A DNA stretch of 64,000 bases from Pyrobaculum sp. WP30 (lineage in GTDB: Archaea; Thermoproteota; Thermoprotei; Thermoproteales; Thermoproteaceae). Positions 39,938 to 49,046 of the stretch are shown in pieces. A program made the translations under genes and the position numbers. Every line of letters begins with the position of its first letter. Within the stretch, counting starts at the first letter, position 1. The stretch lies in contig CP012158.1 in the NCBI GenBank assembly GCA_001189275.1, forward strand, positions 1,178,001-1,242,000, read 5' to 3'. The notes under the pieces were generated by a model. It saw only the letters and a list, made by a program, of their open reading frames with translations. It made no database searches and was not told where the DNA came from.

Positions 39938-40675
39938 TTAAAAGGTTGTGCGTCTATGTAACCTCCTCAGAAACTGCCGGAGGCGCTCCGTCTTGGGGTT
40001 GTAGAGTATCTCGGGAGGCCCCTCCTCTACTATCTTTCCCCCCTCGAAGAAGAGCACCCGGTCTGCCACGTCTTCTGCGAAGTCTACTTCGTGGGTGACT
40101 ATGAGCATGGTGGTGCCGCGGCGGGCTATCTCCTCAAGCACATGCAGAACCTCGTCTACCAGCTCTGGGTCAAGCGCCGAGGTGGGCTCGTCTAGCATCA
40201 GAACTCTGGGCCTTATGGCCAGCGCCCTGGCTATGGCGACTCTCTGTTGCTGGCCGCCGGAGAGCTGGAGGGGGTATGCGTTGGCCTTCTCCAGTAGCCC
40301 CACCATCTGTAACGCCTCCCTGGCCCTCTCCGCGGCTTCGTCGCGGGGGATGTCGTGTACCTTGACAAGGGGGAGGACTATGTTGTCTATGACCTTGAGG
40401 TGTGGGAACAGGTTGTAGCTTTGGAATACGAACCCCACCTTCTTCCGCACCTCCCTAACCGTGTCGTGTTTAACCTCAACGCCGTCTATCACGATGCGTC
40501 CCCGCCTCGGCTTCACCAGCCAGATCAGCGACCTCAAGAAGGTGGATTTCCCAGAGCCCGAGGGCCCCATTATGACTATCTTCTCCCCCTGGTGGACGTC
40601 AAGGCTTACCCCCTTCACCACCTCTAGGTTTCCGTAGGACACCTCCAAGTCGCGTACAGACACTATGGCCGACAT
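39938..40675 (-). CDS. Amino acid ABC transporter ATP-binding protein
   Basis: 245 residues, GlnQ/HisP type. Walker A MGPSGSGKSTFLRSL (about 34-47), Q-loop VFQSYNLFPHL, signature LSGGQQQRVAIARAL, Walker B VLMLDEPTSALDPE and His loop VTHEVDF. It powers uptake of a polar or basic amino acid. The next gene on the same strand is the permease, 3 nt away. No substrate-binding protein gene is within the window. Confidence 0.93.
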   Translation of the reverse strand: MSAIVSVRDLEVSYGNLEVVKGVSLDVHQGEKIVIMGPSGSGKSTFLRSLIWLVKPRRGRIVIDGVEVKHDTVREVRKKVGFVFQSYNLFPHLKVIDNIVLPLVKVHDIPRDEAAERAREALQMVGLLEKANAYPLQLSGGQQQRVAIARALAIRPRVLMLDEPTSALDPELVDEVLHVLEEIARRGTTMLIVTHEVDFAEDVADRVLFFEGGKIVEEGPPEILYNPKTERLRQFLRRLHRRTTF

Positions 40676-40678
40676 GGC

Positions 40679-41377
40679 CTAGATTATTCCCCTTCTTAAA
40701 TATCCAGGTATGGCGTATTTATGCTCTATGTAGTGGCTGAGCTTAATCATGGCGTAACAAAGCACGAAGTAAACCGTGGCGGCGGCGAGGTAGGCCTCGA
40801 AGTAGGCGAATTTCGACGCCGAGTAGTAGTCCGCCCTCCTGAATATGTCCGGCGGCGTCACGCCTATCACCGCAACTAGGGAGGAGTCCTTTATCAGGAG
40901 GACCAGCTCGTTCATCAATGCAGGCAATGCGATTCTCAGGGCCTGGGGGAGGATTATGTGGCGGAAGGTCTGCGTCTTCGTCAACGCGTAGGCCTCCGCA
41001 GTTAGGTACTGCTCAAGCGGTATTGCTTGGACTGCAGATCGGAAGATCTCCGCCTGGTAGGCGGCGCTGTTTAGGCCAAGGGCTATCACGCCGGCGGTGA
41101 AGGGGTCTATGTTTATGCCGTAGCTCTTGAGGTAGCCGCCTACGCCGAAGTAGATTATAAAGATCTGGACAAGCAGGGGAGTTCCGCGGAAGGCCTCCAC
41201 ATACGCCGAGGCCAGCCACGGCAGGGGCTTCGGTAGGAAGAACCTGACGAGGAGGAGGATGGAGCCGAGGGTTATTCCTATGAGGAAGGCGAGGAGCGCC
41301 AGCGACAGCGTTGTCGGTATGCCCCACACCACATATGTCAAGGCCTCTACATACTGCTCTAGAGCCATACTGCGCAA
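40679..41377 (-). CDS. Amino acid ABC transporter permease
   Basis: 232 residues with about five membrane helices. HisM/GlnP permease features: VWGIPTTLSLALLAFLIG, YVEAFRGTPLLVQIFIIYFG (the EAFRGTPxxVQ loop), SAAYQAEIFRSAVQAIP and HIILPQALRIALPALMNELVLLIKDSSL (EAA-like loop). Pairs with the ATPase downstream. It starts close to the next gene on the plus strand. Confidence 0.93.
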   Translation of the reverse strand: MRSMALEQYVEALTYVVWGIPTTLSLALLAFLIGITLGSILLLVRFFLPKPLPWLASAYVEAFRGTPLLVQIFIIYFGVGGYLKSYGINIDPFTAGVIALGLNSAAYQAEIFRSAVQAIPLEQYLTAEAYALTKTQTFRHIILPQALRIALPALMNELVLLIKDSSLVAVIGVTPPDIFRRADYYSASKFAYFEAYLAAATVYFVLCYAMIKLSHYIEHKYAIPGYLRRGII

Positions 41378-41455
41378 GACAGCGAATATTTATATCTTTA
41401 TAGTTGTTTAGAGACCGCCAGGCGGTTTTTATAAATATGCGAGACTCCGCAGTAG

Positions 41456-41845
41456 GTGTACACCCGGCTTGTGTCCATAGAGGATGAGATTAGAGAGGCG
41501 GCGACGAAATACAGGCTGGATCATCTGCTGGGGGTGGATATAGCGGTTATCCACAACCCCCGCTCCAAGTCCAGGGCTGTGGCGAGGATCTGGGGGCTCA
41601 ACAAGATCTTTCAAGTTGTCTACGGATGGGGGCCTGCCTACGTAATAGAGCTTCTAGCACCCTTTGCAAGACTTACCTGCGAACAACGCGTCAAGACGCT
41701 TGCGCACGAGCTTGCGCATATCCCAGCCACTGGAAGCGGGGCGTTGAGGCCGCACAACAAGGCCTTCTGGAGGGACTACCGGCGGTATTCCCGCCTCTTC
41801 GTTTGCGGCGATTTTCCCTCACTCCAAAAACTGACGCTGAAATGA
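41456..41845 (+). CDS. Putative metallopeptidase (SprT-like)
   Basis: 129 residues. HELAHIPATGSGALRPHNKAFWRDY (HExxH and a third His) is a zincin motif in the layout of putative phage/archaeal metallopeptidases and SprT-like proteins. The N-terminal part is helical and basic. GTG start at 41456 follows TATA-like TTTTTATAAATA (41426-41437) by about 25 nt. It overlaps the next gene by 4 nt (ATGA). Its target is unknown. Confidence 0.7.
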   Translation: MYTRLVSIEDEIREAATKYRLDHLLGVDIAVIHNPRSKSRAVARIWGLNKIFQVVYGWGPAYVIELLAPFARLTCEQRVKTLAHELAHIPATGSGALRPHNKAFWRDYRRYSRLFVCGDFPSLQKLTLK

Positions 41846-42105
41846 GGCGATACGCTGTATCGTGTTTTACAGTTATAAACCTGGGGGAGCCTACACATGT
41901 GTATTACCTTGCAGATCAGCGCTTGAAGACCGCCGCGGAGAAGTACACCGTAGGGCTGACTTTGAAGTGCAGAACTGTGTACCAGCTCTATAAACTGTAT
42001 AAACAAGGCCTAGTAACCCAAATAGTCGGCGAAAAGGCCGCAGAAATCCTAGAAAAAGAATGCCCCAAAGACTTGGTAGAGCTGATTGCCCCTACTGTTG
42101 ACTAG
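41842..42105 (+). CDS. Hypothetical protein, 87 aa, coupled to the metallopeptidase
   Basis: ATG 41842 overlaps the metallopeptidase stop. The protein begins [20 protein letters not shown] and continues as a helical [20 protein letters not shown] to [15 protein letters not shown]. It has three cysteines but no visible motif. The much longer open frame upstream (from 41626) would cross the metallopeptidase gene and is chance. It overlaps the convergent glutamate dehydrogenase gene by 4 nt. Confidence 0.6.
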   Translation: MRRYAVSCFTVINLGEPTHVYYLADQRLKTAAEKYTVGLTLKCRTVYQLYKLYKQGLVTQIVGEKAAEILEKECPKDLVELIAPTVD

Positions 42106-43388
42106 ATCCATCCTCTTAGTTTCATGGCTTTGTATATTCTTTCTAGTGCGGTGACTATTGCGGCGTCGCGCATGGTCCATTCTTTTTCTTTTTCCCATCT
42201 GGCGTATACCTTGGACACGTTGTTTATCATTATGGTCTCCAGCCTTCTCCTCGTCTCCTCCTCGTCCCATATGTACCACTGGAGGTTCTCCACCCACTCT
42301 AGGTAAGACATAACCACACCCCCCGCGTTAGCCAAAATATCAGGCACCACCACCACGCCCCTCTCATAAAGCATTTTCTCAGCCTCAGGCGTAGTGGGGC
42401 CATTAGCCCCCTCCACCACAAGCCTAGCCCTCACACGACCCACGTTATCACCCCTAATCACGTTTTCAATGGCGGCGGGGACAAGTATATCTGTCTCAAC
42501 TGCAAACACCGCCTCAGGGTCTTTTATGTGCTCCGCGCCTGTCTTAGACACGAATAGCTCCACCAGCGAAGGCCCGGGCACCGTTCTATTTTGGTAAATC
42601 AGCTCCACGTCGAGACCCTCCTTCTTATACGCCACGCCGTTTATATCAGACACAGCGACCACCTTGGCGCCCATTTTCCCAAGCCAGTAGGCGGCCCACC
42701 TCCCCACATTACCTATGCCCTGAACAGCCACTGTTTTTCCTTCTAGTCTGCCCCATAGTTTTTTTGCGGTTTCTCTGGTGGCTACTGCTACGCCGTAGCC
42801 TGTGGAGTATTCTCGTACTGGGTTTCCCCAGAGTTCCGGCGGCTTTGAGGTGAAGACTGCTGGGGTGTTGCGGCCGGCTATTTTTGAGTATTCGTCTACC
42901 ATCCAGGCCATTATTTGGGCGTTGGTGCCTACGTCTGGCGCCGGTATATCCACCACGTCGCCTATAAGCGGCGCTATGGCTCTGGCGTATCCCCTCGCCA
43001 AGGCCTCAAGCTCTCTCTGAGAAAGTTTTTTGGGATCCACCCGCACAGCCCCCTTAGCCCCGCCGTAAGGCAAACCAGCGAGGCTGTTCTTAAGCGTCAT
43101 AAGCATAGCCAAAGCCACGTCGTCAGCCAAAGTAACCTCCGGATGAAAACGAACACCACCCTTAAAAGGACCCAAAACATCACAATGCTGAACACGATAA
43201 CCCTCAAAGAACTGGATCTTTCCGTTGTCCATCTTCACTGGAATATTTACCACTAGTATACGTTGTGGTCTAGTCAATGCCTCAAAGAACTCCGGCGGAA
43301 GATTTGCCAGCTCAACACCGCGTTTTATAGCCACCAGGGTGTTTTCGAGAAATGCGCTTGTTATGTACGCCCCGCTTATGTGGGCCAT
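42102..43388 (-). CDS. gdhA: Glutamate dehydrogenase
   Basis: 428 residues. [28 protein letters not shown] (catalytic Lys), [17 protein letters not shown], the Rossmann loop [16 protein letters not shown] and [15 protein letters not shown] identify an NAD(P)-dependent glutamate dehydrogenase, a hexameric enzyme abundant in hyperthermophiles. It interconverts glutamate and 2-oxoglutarate plus ammonia. Strikingly, codons switch between T-ending (about 43080-43230, 42300-42650) and A/C-ending (42660-42900) blocks within the gene. It is convergent with a hypothetical gene. Confidence 0.95.
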   Translation of the reverse strand: MAHISGAYITSAFLENTLVAIKRGVELANLPPEFFEALTRPQRILVVNIPVKMDNGKIQFFEGYRVQHCDVLGPFKGGVRFHPEVTLADDVALAMLMTLKNSLAGLPYGGAKGAVRVDPKKLSQRELEALARGYARAIAPLIGDVVDIPAPDVGTNAQIMAWMVDEYSKIAGRNTPAVFTSKPPELWGNPVREYSTGYGVAVATRETAKKLWGRLEGKTVAVQGIGNVGRWAAYWLGKMGAKVVAVSDINGVAYKKEGLDVELIYQNRTVPGPSLVELFVSKTGAEHIKDPEAVFAVETDILVPAAIENVIRGDNVGRVRARLVVEGANGPTTPEAEKMLYERGVVVVPDILANAGGVVMSYLEWVENLQWYIWDEEETRRRLETIMINNVSKVYARWEKEKEWTMRDAAIVTALERIYKAMKLRGWI

Positions 43389-43489
43389 GAGATAAGCTTT
43401 TTTTCTACTTAAAAATATTAATTTACATAACCCTAATGTAGATCTCTATAGGCGCGGATAGAGTTTTTAACCGCTAGGTAATCCCCTCT

Positions 43490-44380
43490 ATGCGGCTCTA
43501 CCTGGGGATAGACGTTGGCGCCACGTGGACAAGGGCGTTGCTGATAGATGAGGTGGGACGCGTGATAAATAGAGTCAAGATTAAAACAAGTGCAAACCCC
43601 GTGGAAGACGTCGCCAAGGCTGTGGCTGGCTGGCCCTTCGACGCAGTGGGCGTGGGGTCTATTGGGCCTCTAGACCTGAAGACGGGGTGGGTTGTCAACG
43701 CGCCTAATTCGCCTTCCCGGCGGTTCCCGCTTGTCGAACCTCTCAAGAGGTTTGGAAAGCCGATCGCGGTGGCTAACGACTGCGTGGCTGCCGTGTGGGG
43801 CGAGTACGTGTTTAGACACCCCGTAGAGAACCTAGTCTACGTCACGCTTTCCACAGGCGTGGGGATAGGAGCTATCGTAAACGGCGTCCTTCTGCTAGGA
43901 AAAGACGGAAACGCGCATGAGCTCGGCCACGCCGTCATCGACTTCCGCTCTAGGAGGAGGTGCGGATGCAACGGCCGCGGCCACCTCGAGGCCTTTGTGG
44001 GAGGGGCCAACATGCCCGGCTTCTACCAAGAGGTCACCGGCGAGCCTCCCATCGAGCCGGCGGAGATATTTAGGAGATATAGGCAGGGCCACGAGAGGGC
44101 GAGGGAGTTCGTGGAGCTTTGGCTCGACGCCTTGGCCGCGGGGGTGGCCACAATAGCCGCCGCCTACGACCCGGAGCTCCTCCTGATTGGGGGCTCCGTG
44201 GCGCTTAATAACTGGGACATAATAGCCGGGAAGCTCCCCGAGAGGCTGAAGGAGTACCTCGGCGTTAGGGAGCCGGCGATTGCGCAGGCGTCGTTTGGCG
44301 ACGACGAAGTGGCCATAGGCGCCGCCGCGTTGGCGCACCACACGCCGGAGACCCTGCGGAAGTTTGGATACCCTAAGTAG
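43490..44380 (+). CDS. ROK-family sugar kinase (glucokinase type)
   Basis: 296 residues. N-terminal phosphate loop YLGIDVGATWTRALLID, STGVGIGAIVNGVLLLGKDG, the sugar-contacting NAHELGHAVIDF and the zinc-binding CGCNGRGHLEAFVG, followed by LLIGGSVALN. This is the ROK pattern; archaeal ROK enzymes phosphorylate glucose or fructose with ATP and feed the modified glycolysis. Its TATA-like GTTTTTAACC (43468-43477) lies upstream of the ATG. It is separated from L15 by 36 nt. Confidence 0.9.
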   Translation: MRLYLGIDVGATWTRALLIDEVGRVINRVKIKTSANPVEDVAKAVAGWPFDAVGVGSIGPLDLKTGWVVNAPNSPSRRFPLVEPLKRFGKPIAVANDCVAAVWGEYVFRHPVENLVYVTLSTGVGIGAIVNGVLLLGKDGNAHELGHAVIDFRSRRRCGCNGRGHLEAFVGGANMPGFYQEVTGEPPIEPAEIFRRYRQGHERAREFVELWLDALAAGVATIAAAYDPELLLIGGSVALNNWDIIAGKLPERLKEYLGVREPAIAQASFGDDEVAIGAAALAHHTPETLRKFGYPK

Positions 44381-44416
44381 AAAAATTTAAATTAGGCCTA
44401 AAGCGGGGGGCATAGT

Positions 44417-44887
44417 ATGGTTCGTCGCTTTAAACCAGCTGTGAAGTATAGGCGAGGGAGCAGGACACACGGGTGGGGCAGAGTTGGGCAACACAGAAAA
44501 AGCGGGGGCTCCGGAGGCAAGGGCATGGTGGGCTTCCACAAGCACAAATGGTCTCTCGTAATGAAATACGGCGAAAGCGGCACCGGCTGGCCCTTCTACG
44601 GCAAACACGGCTTTAAACAGCCGGAGACCATAACCGTGGAGTGGAGACCTATCAACGTGGGCAAACTCGCCGAAATCATTAAGGAGCTGAAGAAAGAGGG
44701 CAAAGCCAAGGAGGAGGCGGGCAAATACGTCATCAACCTCCTCGACATCGGCTACAACAAGTTGCTTGGGGGCGGCGAGGTGGACATCCCCATGGTCGTC
44801 TACACGCCGGTTGCCAGCCGACTTGCTGTGGAGAAGATTGAAAAGGCAGGCGGCGAGGTAAGGATTGTGTCTACAGTTCATAGGTGA
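44417..44887 (+). CDS. rpl15p: Ribosomal protein uL15
   Basis: 156 residues. [38 protein letters not shown] and C-terminal [24 protein letters not shown] are the archaeal L15 pattern: basic N-terminus binding 23S rRNA, globular C-terminal domain. In archaea L15 sits before secY in the spc-type operon, and here SecY follows after a 500-nt gap that holds a decayed fragment. The gene has its own promoter region at about 44390 (AAATTTAAATTAG). Confidence 0.97.
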   Translation: MVRRFKPAVKYRRGSRTHGWGRVGQHRKSGGSGGKGMVGFHKHKWSLVMKYGESGTGWPFYGKHGFKQPETITVEWRPINVGKLAEIIKELKKEGKAKEEAGKYVINLLDIGYNKLLGGGEVDIPMVVYTPVASRLAVEKIEKAGGEVRIVSTVHR

Positions 44888-44959
44888 TGGATTTTTTCAA
44901 TAGGCTTGATATTGTTTGCTCTCATGAGAAATAGTTCAGCATTGGCGGCTTCAGAGAGG

Positions 44960-45165
44960 CTAGAGTAGTCTCACATACTCCCTCGCCGCTAAGGTGAATG
45001 CTAATAGGCCTTTTGGTCTGTACGCCTCTCTTATCTTCCCTTCGTATGTCTCGTATCGTTTAAATGCCAGCTCTAGCTTGACCTCCCTCACTACGCCGCT
45101 CCGCGCGCAGAAGGCCTTAGGGAGAGACACGCCTCAGACCTGTCCCTAGTCACATACACCTCCAC
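44960..45165 (-). pseudogene. Decayed gene fragment between L15 and SecY
   Basis: On the minus strand, 56 codons from GTG 45130 to TAG 44960 read SLPKAFCARSGVVREVKLEL, AFKRYETYEGKIREAYRPKG and LAFTLAAREYVRLL. In another frame just upstream (45139-45165) lies MVEVYVTRD, so a frameshift probably separates N- and C-terminal halves. The sequence is protein-like and basic, but not a family I recognise. It interrupts the L15-SecY neighbourhood. Confidence 0.4.
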
Positions 45166-45383
45166 CATGTAGGGTGGAGGATGCCCATAGGCCTTTGTTT
45201 TACCACATCAACCATCCACGGATATCTGCGCATAACCTTTGCAATTTCGATAAAGACGTGTGGCGCGTCAGAGTCACCACGCCAACGGTACAACCACATC
45301 CGGCAACACCCTATACAGAGGTCTCCCCTTTCCCGCCCCTCAAGACTAGTTATGTTTAAATAACTAACGACTCCGCCCACTCC

Positions 45384-46820
45384 GTGAATCTACGCGCAAC
45401 GGCTGGGCCAGCCACAGCCAGATCAAGCGAAGAGCGTATCAACTCGTTCCTGACTATAATACCCACCGTATCGAGACCACCACGAAGAATACCTCTCTCG
45501 AGGAGGCTTTTCTGGACAGCCGTCGTAGCTACCGTATACATTTTGATGACCATCACGCCGCTCTACGGCGTAGCGCATACACAACAGCAAGGCGCTCAAC
45601 AAGCTCAGCAACTCTTGTCAATAATCTTCGGCACCGCCTACGGCACTTTGGCGCATCTCGGCATTGGCCCCATCGTCATCGCGGGCATACTCCTGGAGGT
45701 CTTCGCCTTCTCTGGCCTAATGAACCTAGATCTCAACAAGCGAGAAGACCGTCTTAAGTTTACCCTGTTGCTGAAGTGGACGGCCTTGGGGATAGCCGCG
45801 CTGGAGGCCGTGGCCTATGTGCTGGGGGGTCAGTTCGGTCAAGTTACGCCGCTCGGCGGAGTTTTGATAGTTGTTCAATTGTTGATGGCTACAGTGATCA
45901 TAATGCTACTAGACGACTTGATGTCTAAGGGCTGGGGCATCGGCAGTGCGATAAGTCTAATAATCTTCCTAGGCGTCTCGCGCCAGATAATTCTCAGTCT
46001 GTTTTCTTGGGACATCGTCAAAGATAACAACGGCTCGCTACACGTCTTCGGGCTTTTGCCGGCTCTTGGAGCGGCTTTGTACGATCTATTCACAAGGGGA
46101 GACGCCACGGCGCTTGTGGGTCTAGTGAATCGGCCTGTAGTGCTTGAAGGCCAGACAACTGTTACGTATCTCCCAGATTTCGTTGGGCTCTTATCTACTT
46201 TAGTCTTAGCCTTTGTTATACTCTATTTGGAGATGATGAAAGTGAACATACCGGTTACGGCTGGTCAATACAGAGGGATAAAGTTCACTATTCCGCTTAG
46301 ATTCGTCTACGTCTCAGTGTTGCCGATTATATTCACCACCTACTCCCTTTTGCTTGTCGGCCAGCTACTTCTGCCCTTCGCAGAGAACCCCGTCGTCGGA
46401 GGAGTCGTTCAAGTGATCTTCCTACCGCATAGATTTTTCTTCAACGTGCCGGCGTTGATTCTGCACTACCTAGTGTACGTGGCTTTGGCCATAGCTTTTG
46501 CCTGGGTCTGGGTCCAGTTGGCCGGCTTAAGCGCCGAGGACCAGGCGAGGCAATTTACGCAATCACAACTCCACGTCCCGGGCTTTAGACAAAGCGAGAA
46601 GATACTTGCCAAGATTCTTGAAAGGCCTATCAACGCCTTGACGATAATAAGCGGGTTCTTAGCCGGCTCCTTCGCCGCGCTCGGCAATATACTCGGCGTA
46701 TGGGGCGGCGGAGCAGGCCTTATACTGTTAATAGAAATCGCGTTGCAGTACTACGCCCTGGTCATGCGTGAACAGATGATGGAGATGTACCCCGGCCTCA
46801 AGCAGTTGCTCGGCCAGTAA
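45384..46820 (+). CDS. secY: Preprotein translocase subunit SecY
   Basis: 478 residues with about ten membrane helices. The N-terminal segment (RPPR-RIPLSRRLFWTAVVATVY) precedes TM1; ILLEVFAFSGLMNLDLNKREDR is the plug/TM2 region; VNIPVTAGQYRGIKFTIPLRFVYVSVLPIIF and QLHVPGFRQSEKILAKILERPI are the lateral-gate and cytosolic C4/C5 loops. It is the central channel for protein export and membrane insertion. The GTG start lies 25 nt after the TATA-like GTTTAAAT (45353-45361); a start nearer INSFLTII is possible. Confidence 0.95.
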   Translation: MNLRATAGPATARSSEERINSFLTIIPTVSRPPRRIPLSRRLFWTAVVATVYILMTITPLYGVAHTQQQGAQQAQQLLSIIFGTAYGTLAHLGIGPIVIAGILLEVFAFSGLMNLDLNKREDRLKFTLLLKWTALGIAALEAVAYVLGGQFGQVTPLGGVLIVVQLLMATVIIMLLDDLMSKGWGIGSAISLIIFLGVSRQIILSLFSWDIVKDNNGSLHVFGLLPALGAALYDLFTRGDATALVGLVNRPVVLEGQTTVTYLPDFVGLLSTLVLAFVILYLEMMKVNIPVTAGQYRGIKFTIPLRFVYVSVLPIIFTTYSLLLVGQLLLPFAENPVVGGVVQVIFLPHRFFFNVPALILHYLVYVALAIAFAWVWVQLAGLSAEDQARQFTQSQLHVPGFRQSEKILAKILERPINALTIISGFLAGSFAALGNILGVWGGGAGLILLIEIALQYYALVMREQMMEMYPGLKQLLGQ

Positions 46821-46857
46821 CGCGGTAAGTTTTTAAACGGGGACGTTCGGAGTTCCC

Positions 46858-46995
46858 ATGGGCGGCCGTCAGAGGACGTCTCTGTTCATGACGAGCGAGG
46901 AGGAGGCGAGGAAGCTTGGGATAGAGGCCGAAGCCGAGGAAAAGGAGAAGAAGAAAAAAGAGGAGAAGAAGGGAGCAGAGAAGCAGAAGAAGTAG
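46858..46995 (+). CDS. Small Lys/Glu-rich protein, 45 aa
   Basis: ATG at 46858, about 25 nt after a TATA-like TTTTTAAAC (46830-46838). The protein begins MGGRQRTSLFMTSEEEARKL and is then almost entirely Lys and Glu, ending EKQKK. Its TAG stop directly abuts the GTG of the SPOUT gene, so both are on one message. The composition resembles a charged ribosome-associated or S25-like N-terminal tail, but this is not established. Confidence 0.55.
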   Translation: MGGRQRTSLFMTSEEEARKLGIEAEAEEKEKKKKEEKKGAEKQKK

Positions 46996-47784
46996 GTGTT
47001 TTCAATCGCAATCCCTCACGATTTTCTTTTAGAGGCTCCTGACGAGGCGAGCAAAATACGTAAGCTCGGCTACTTGGCCCGGGCCGCGGCGATTTTTAAG
47101 ACTGAGACTGTGGTGATCTACTACTACGGCGCGCCGCTTAGGGAGGAGATAGACCTCGCCAAGACCGTCTTGGAGTACCTCGTCACGCCTCCCTACCTCA
47201 GGAAGAAGGTGTTTAAACTCGACAGGCGGCTTAGACTAGCCGGCCTTCTTCCACCGCTTAAGATTCCAAGTCACACAGTGCCGCCTGAGCCTGCCATCGG
47301 CGAAGTGCGCGAGGGGATCGTAGAGCGGTGGGATGGGTATTACTCGTTGGTGTACATAGGAGCGGGGAAATATGCCAAGGTGCCGAAGCCGTACCCCATA
47401 GGCACACGTCTCATAGTCAAGATAGAGGCGCCGGCGGGCAGACCAGACACCTATAGGGCATCGGTGTATAGGGGCCCGCCGCCTACCTACTGGGGCTTCA
47501 AGGTAGAGGTGAAGCCGTTGGAGAGGCTGGTGGAGGGTTTCGACTCGGTTATCTTGACTGGAAAAGAGGGGAAGTCCATATGCGAGGTCAAGCCCAAGGT
47601 TGGAAAAAGAACGCTGGTGGTGTTCGGCGGACCGCGGAAGGGGCTGGACGAAATCTACAGAGAGGCGGGGATTGAGCCGCCTGGCGAATTGGTTAACTTT
47701 GTTCCAAATCAAGGAGTGGAGAGTATTCGGACTGAGGAGGCGGTCTTCATCGTGCTTTCGGTTTTGCGGTATCTCCGATGTTAA
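46996..47784 (+). CDS. SPOUT-superfamily RNA methylase (DUF171)
   Basis: 262 residues. IAIPHDFLLEAPDEASKIRK to YLARAAAIFKTETVVIYYYG, then SHTVPPEPAIGEVREG with a beta-barrel insertion (SLVYIGAGKYAKVPKPYP), and a C-terminal VVFGGPRKGLDEIYREAG and NFVPNQGVESIRTEEAVFI, the trefoil knot of SPOUT enzymes. The family (DUF171/SPOUT1) is found near ribosomal protein genes in archaea and probably methylates rRNA. GTG follows the small Lys/Glu-rich gene with no gap. It overlaps the nucleotidyltransferase gene by 4 nt. Confidence 0.85.
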   Translation: MFSIAIPHDFLLEAPDEASKIRKLGYLARAAAIFKTETVVIYYYGAPLREEIDLAKTVLEYLVTPPYLRKKVFKLDRRLRLAGLLPPLKIPSHTVPPEPAIGEVREGIVERWDGYYSLVYIGAGKYAKVPKPYPIGTRLIVKIEAPAGRPDTYRASVYRGPPPTYWGFKVEVKPLERLVEGFDSVILTGKEGKSICEVKPKVGKRTLVVFGGPRKGLDEIYREAGIEPPGELVNFVPNQGVESIRTEEAVFIVLSVLRYLRC

Positions 47785-49004
47785 ACCACTGAGAAGCCCT
47801 CTAATTTCACGCCTCTTTCCACGGTTTTGTGGGGCCACACCCGAACTCCCTTGAGGACCGCCCCCTCGCCTACTGTAGCGTTGTCTGCGATTACGGAGTC
47901 TTCCACCACGGCGCCGTCGCCCACGTATACGTGGCGGCCGATGATGGAGCGCCTCACAGTTGCGCCTCTGCCTATGTATGAGCGGTCCATAACTACGGAG
48001 TTCTCTACAGTGCAGGACTCCTTGATTATTACGTAGTTGTCTATCACGGACTCCTTGATATAGGTCTCTGCGCCTATCTGTACGTGTCTGCCTATCAACA
48101 CGGGGCCCTCCGCCTTTATCACCCCGTTTCTTATGTCCTCGCCTATTTTCTCTTTAAGCGCCTTAGACTGCTCGCTTGTCCCCTGGGCATAGATCGCCGG
48201 GGCTATCTCCTCCGCCTCCAGCTCGTAGGGGGTCAGGTGCTTGAGTAGGTAGTGAACCGCCTTTAGGTACCGCCCCGGCGACCCCACGTCGAACCAGTAG
48301 CCCTTGGTGGGGTATCCGTAGACGGGGAGCCCGCTCTCTATCGAGGTAGGTATGACGTCCCCGCCGAAGTCCAGCCGGCCCTCTAGATACAGCTTCTGGC
48401 CCACCTCCCCCCTGAAGAAGTTGCGGAAGTCCTCAGACAGCAGGTATAGACCTGTGTTCACCAGGTTGCTGGGGGCGTCCTCCCTCCTCTTTGGCTTCTC
48501 CACGAATTTCAATATGCGCATGTTCTCGTCCACGGCCGCTACGCCGAATTCGCTCAAGTCGCCGGTCTCCTCCTTAAGCGCGATGGTGATAAACGCCTTC
48601 TTGGACCTGTGGAAGCTGTACATGTCCTGGACGTCGAGCTTAAACACATTGTCTCCTTGTATCACCAACACGGGCTCCTTTATGTCGTAGTACTCAGGCG
48701 AGGCCAGAACAGCCTCCGCATTGCCGCGCGTCTCAACCCTAGGCATGTACCTGATACGTATCTTCTTGTCGTATTTCACGGCGAACCATCCCCCCTCGCG
48801 GAAGTAGTCGTATACGTCGCGGTAGTTGTGGTAACCCCTCACCCCGAAGTAAAACTCCTCAACCCCCTGCTGGGCCAGGTGCAGAATAGAGAGCTCCACA
48901 AGCGGCCTGTTGAGGAAACGGACCATGGCCTTGGACGTCTCGACCGTGAGAGGTCTCAGTCTCACCGCCTCGCCGCCGACAGGGATAACAGCGATTCTAA
49001 CCAC
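47781..49004 (-). CDS. Sugar-phosphate nucleotidyltransferase with LbH repeats
   Basis: 407 residues. N-terminal nucleotidyltransferase: IPVGGEAVRLRPLTVETSKA, VLVIQGDNVFKLDV, FGVAAVDENMRILKFVEKPK, and GYWFDVGSPGRYLKAV. The C-terminal third (from about 280) has left-handed beta-helix hexapeptides (VIKAEGPVLIGRHVQIG, SVIDNYVIIKE, RSIIGRHVYVGDGAVVEDSV). This resembles ADP-glucose/GDP-mannose pyrophosphorylases. Next to glycogen synthase, it is a candidate for making the activated glucosyl donor, though the N-terminal loop is not the classic GGxGTRL. Confidence 0.85.
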   Translation of the reverse strand: MVRIAVIPVGGEAVRLRPLTVETSKAMVRFLNRPLVELSILHLAQQGVEEFYFGVRGYHNYRDVYDYFREGGWFAVKYDKKIRIRYMPRVETRGNAEAVLASPEYYDIKEPVLVIQGDNVFKLDVQDMYSFHRSKKAFITIALKEETGDLSEFGVAAVDENMRILKFVEKPKRREDAPSNLVNTGLYLLSEDFRNFFRGEVGQKLYLEGRLDFGGDVIPTSIESGLPVYGYPTKGYWFDVGSPGRYLKAVHYLLKHLTPYELEAEEIAPAIYAQGTSEQSKALKEKIGEDIRNGVIKAEGPVLIGRHVQIGAETYIKESVIDNYVIIKESCTVENSVVMDRSYIGRGATVRRSIIGRHVYVGDGAVVEDSVIADNATVGEGAVLKGVRVWPHKTVERGVKLEGFSVV

Positions 49005-49046
49005 GAAATATTATATTTCCTATTTTAAAAGTTTATGGAAGACCGG

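Noticed and set aside
44881-44935. C/D-like GTGATGG downstream of L15
   Set aside because: No proper D box at the right distance; the region is AT-rich.
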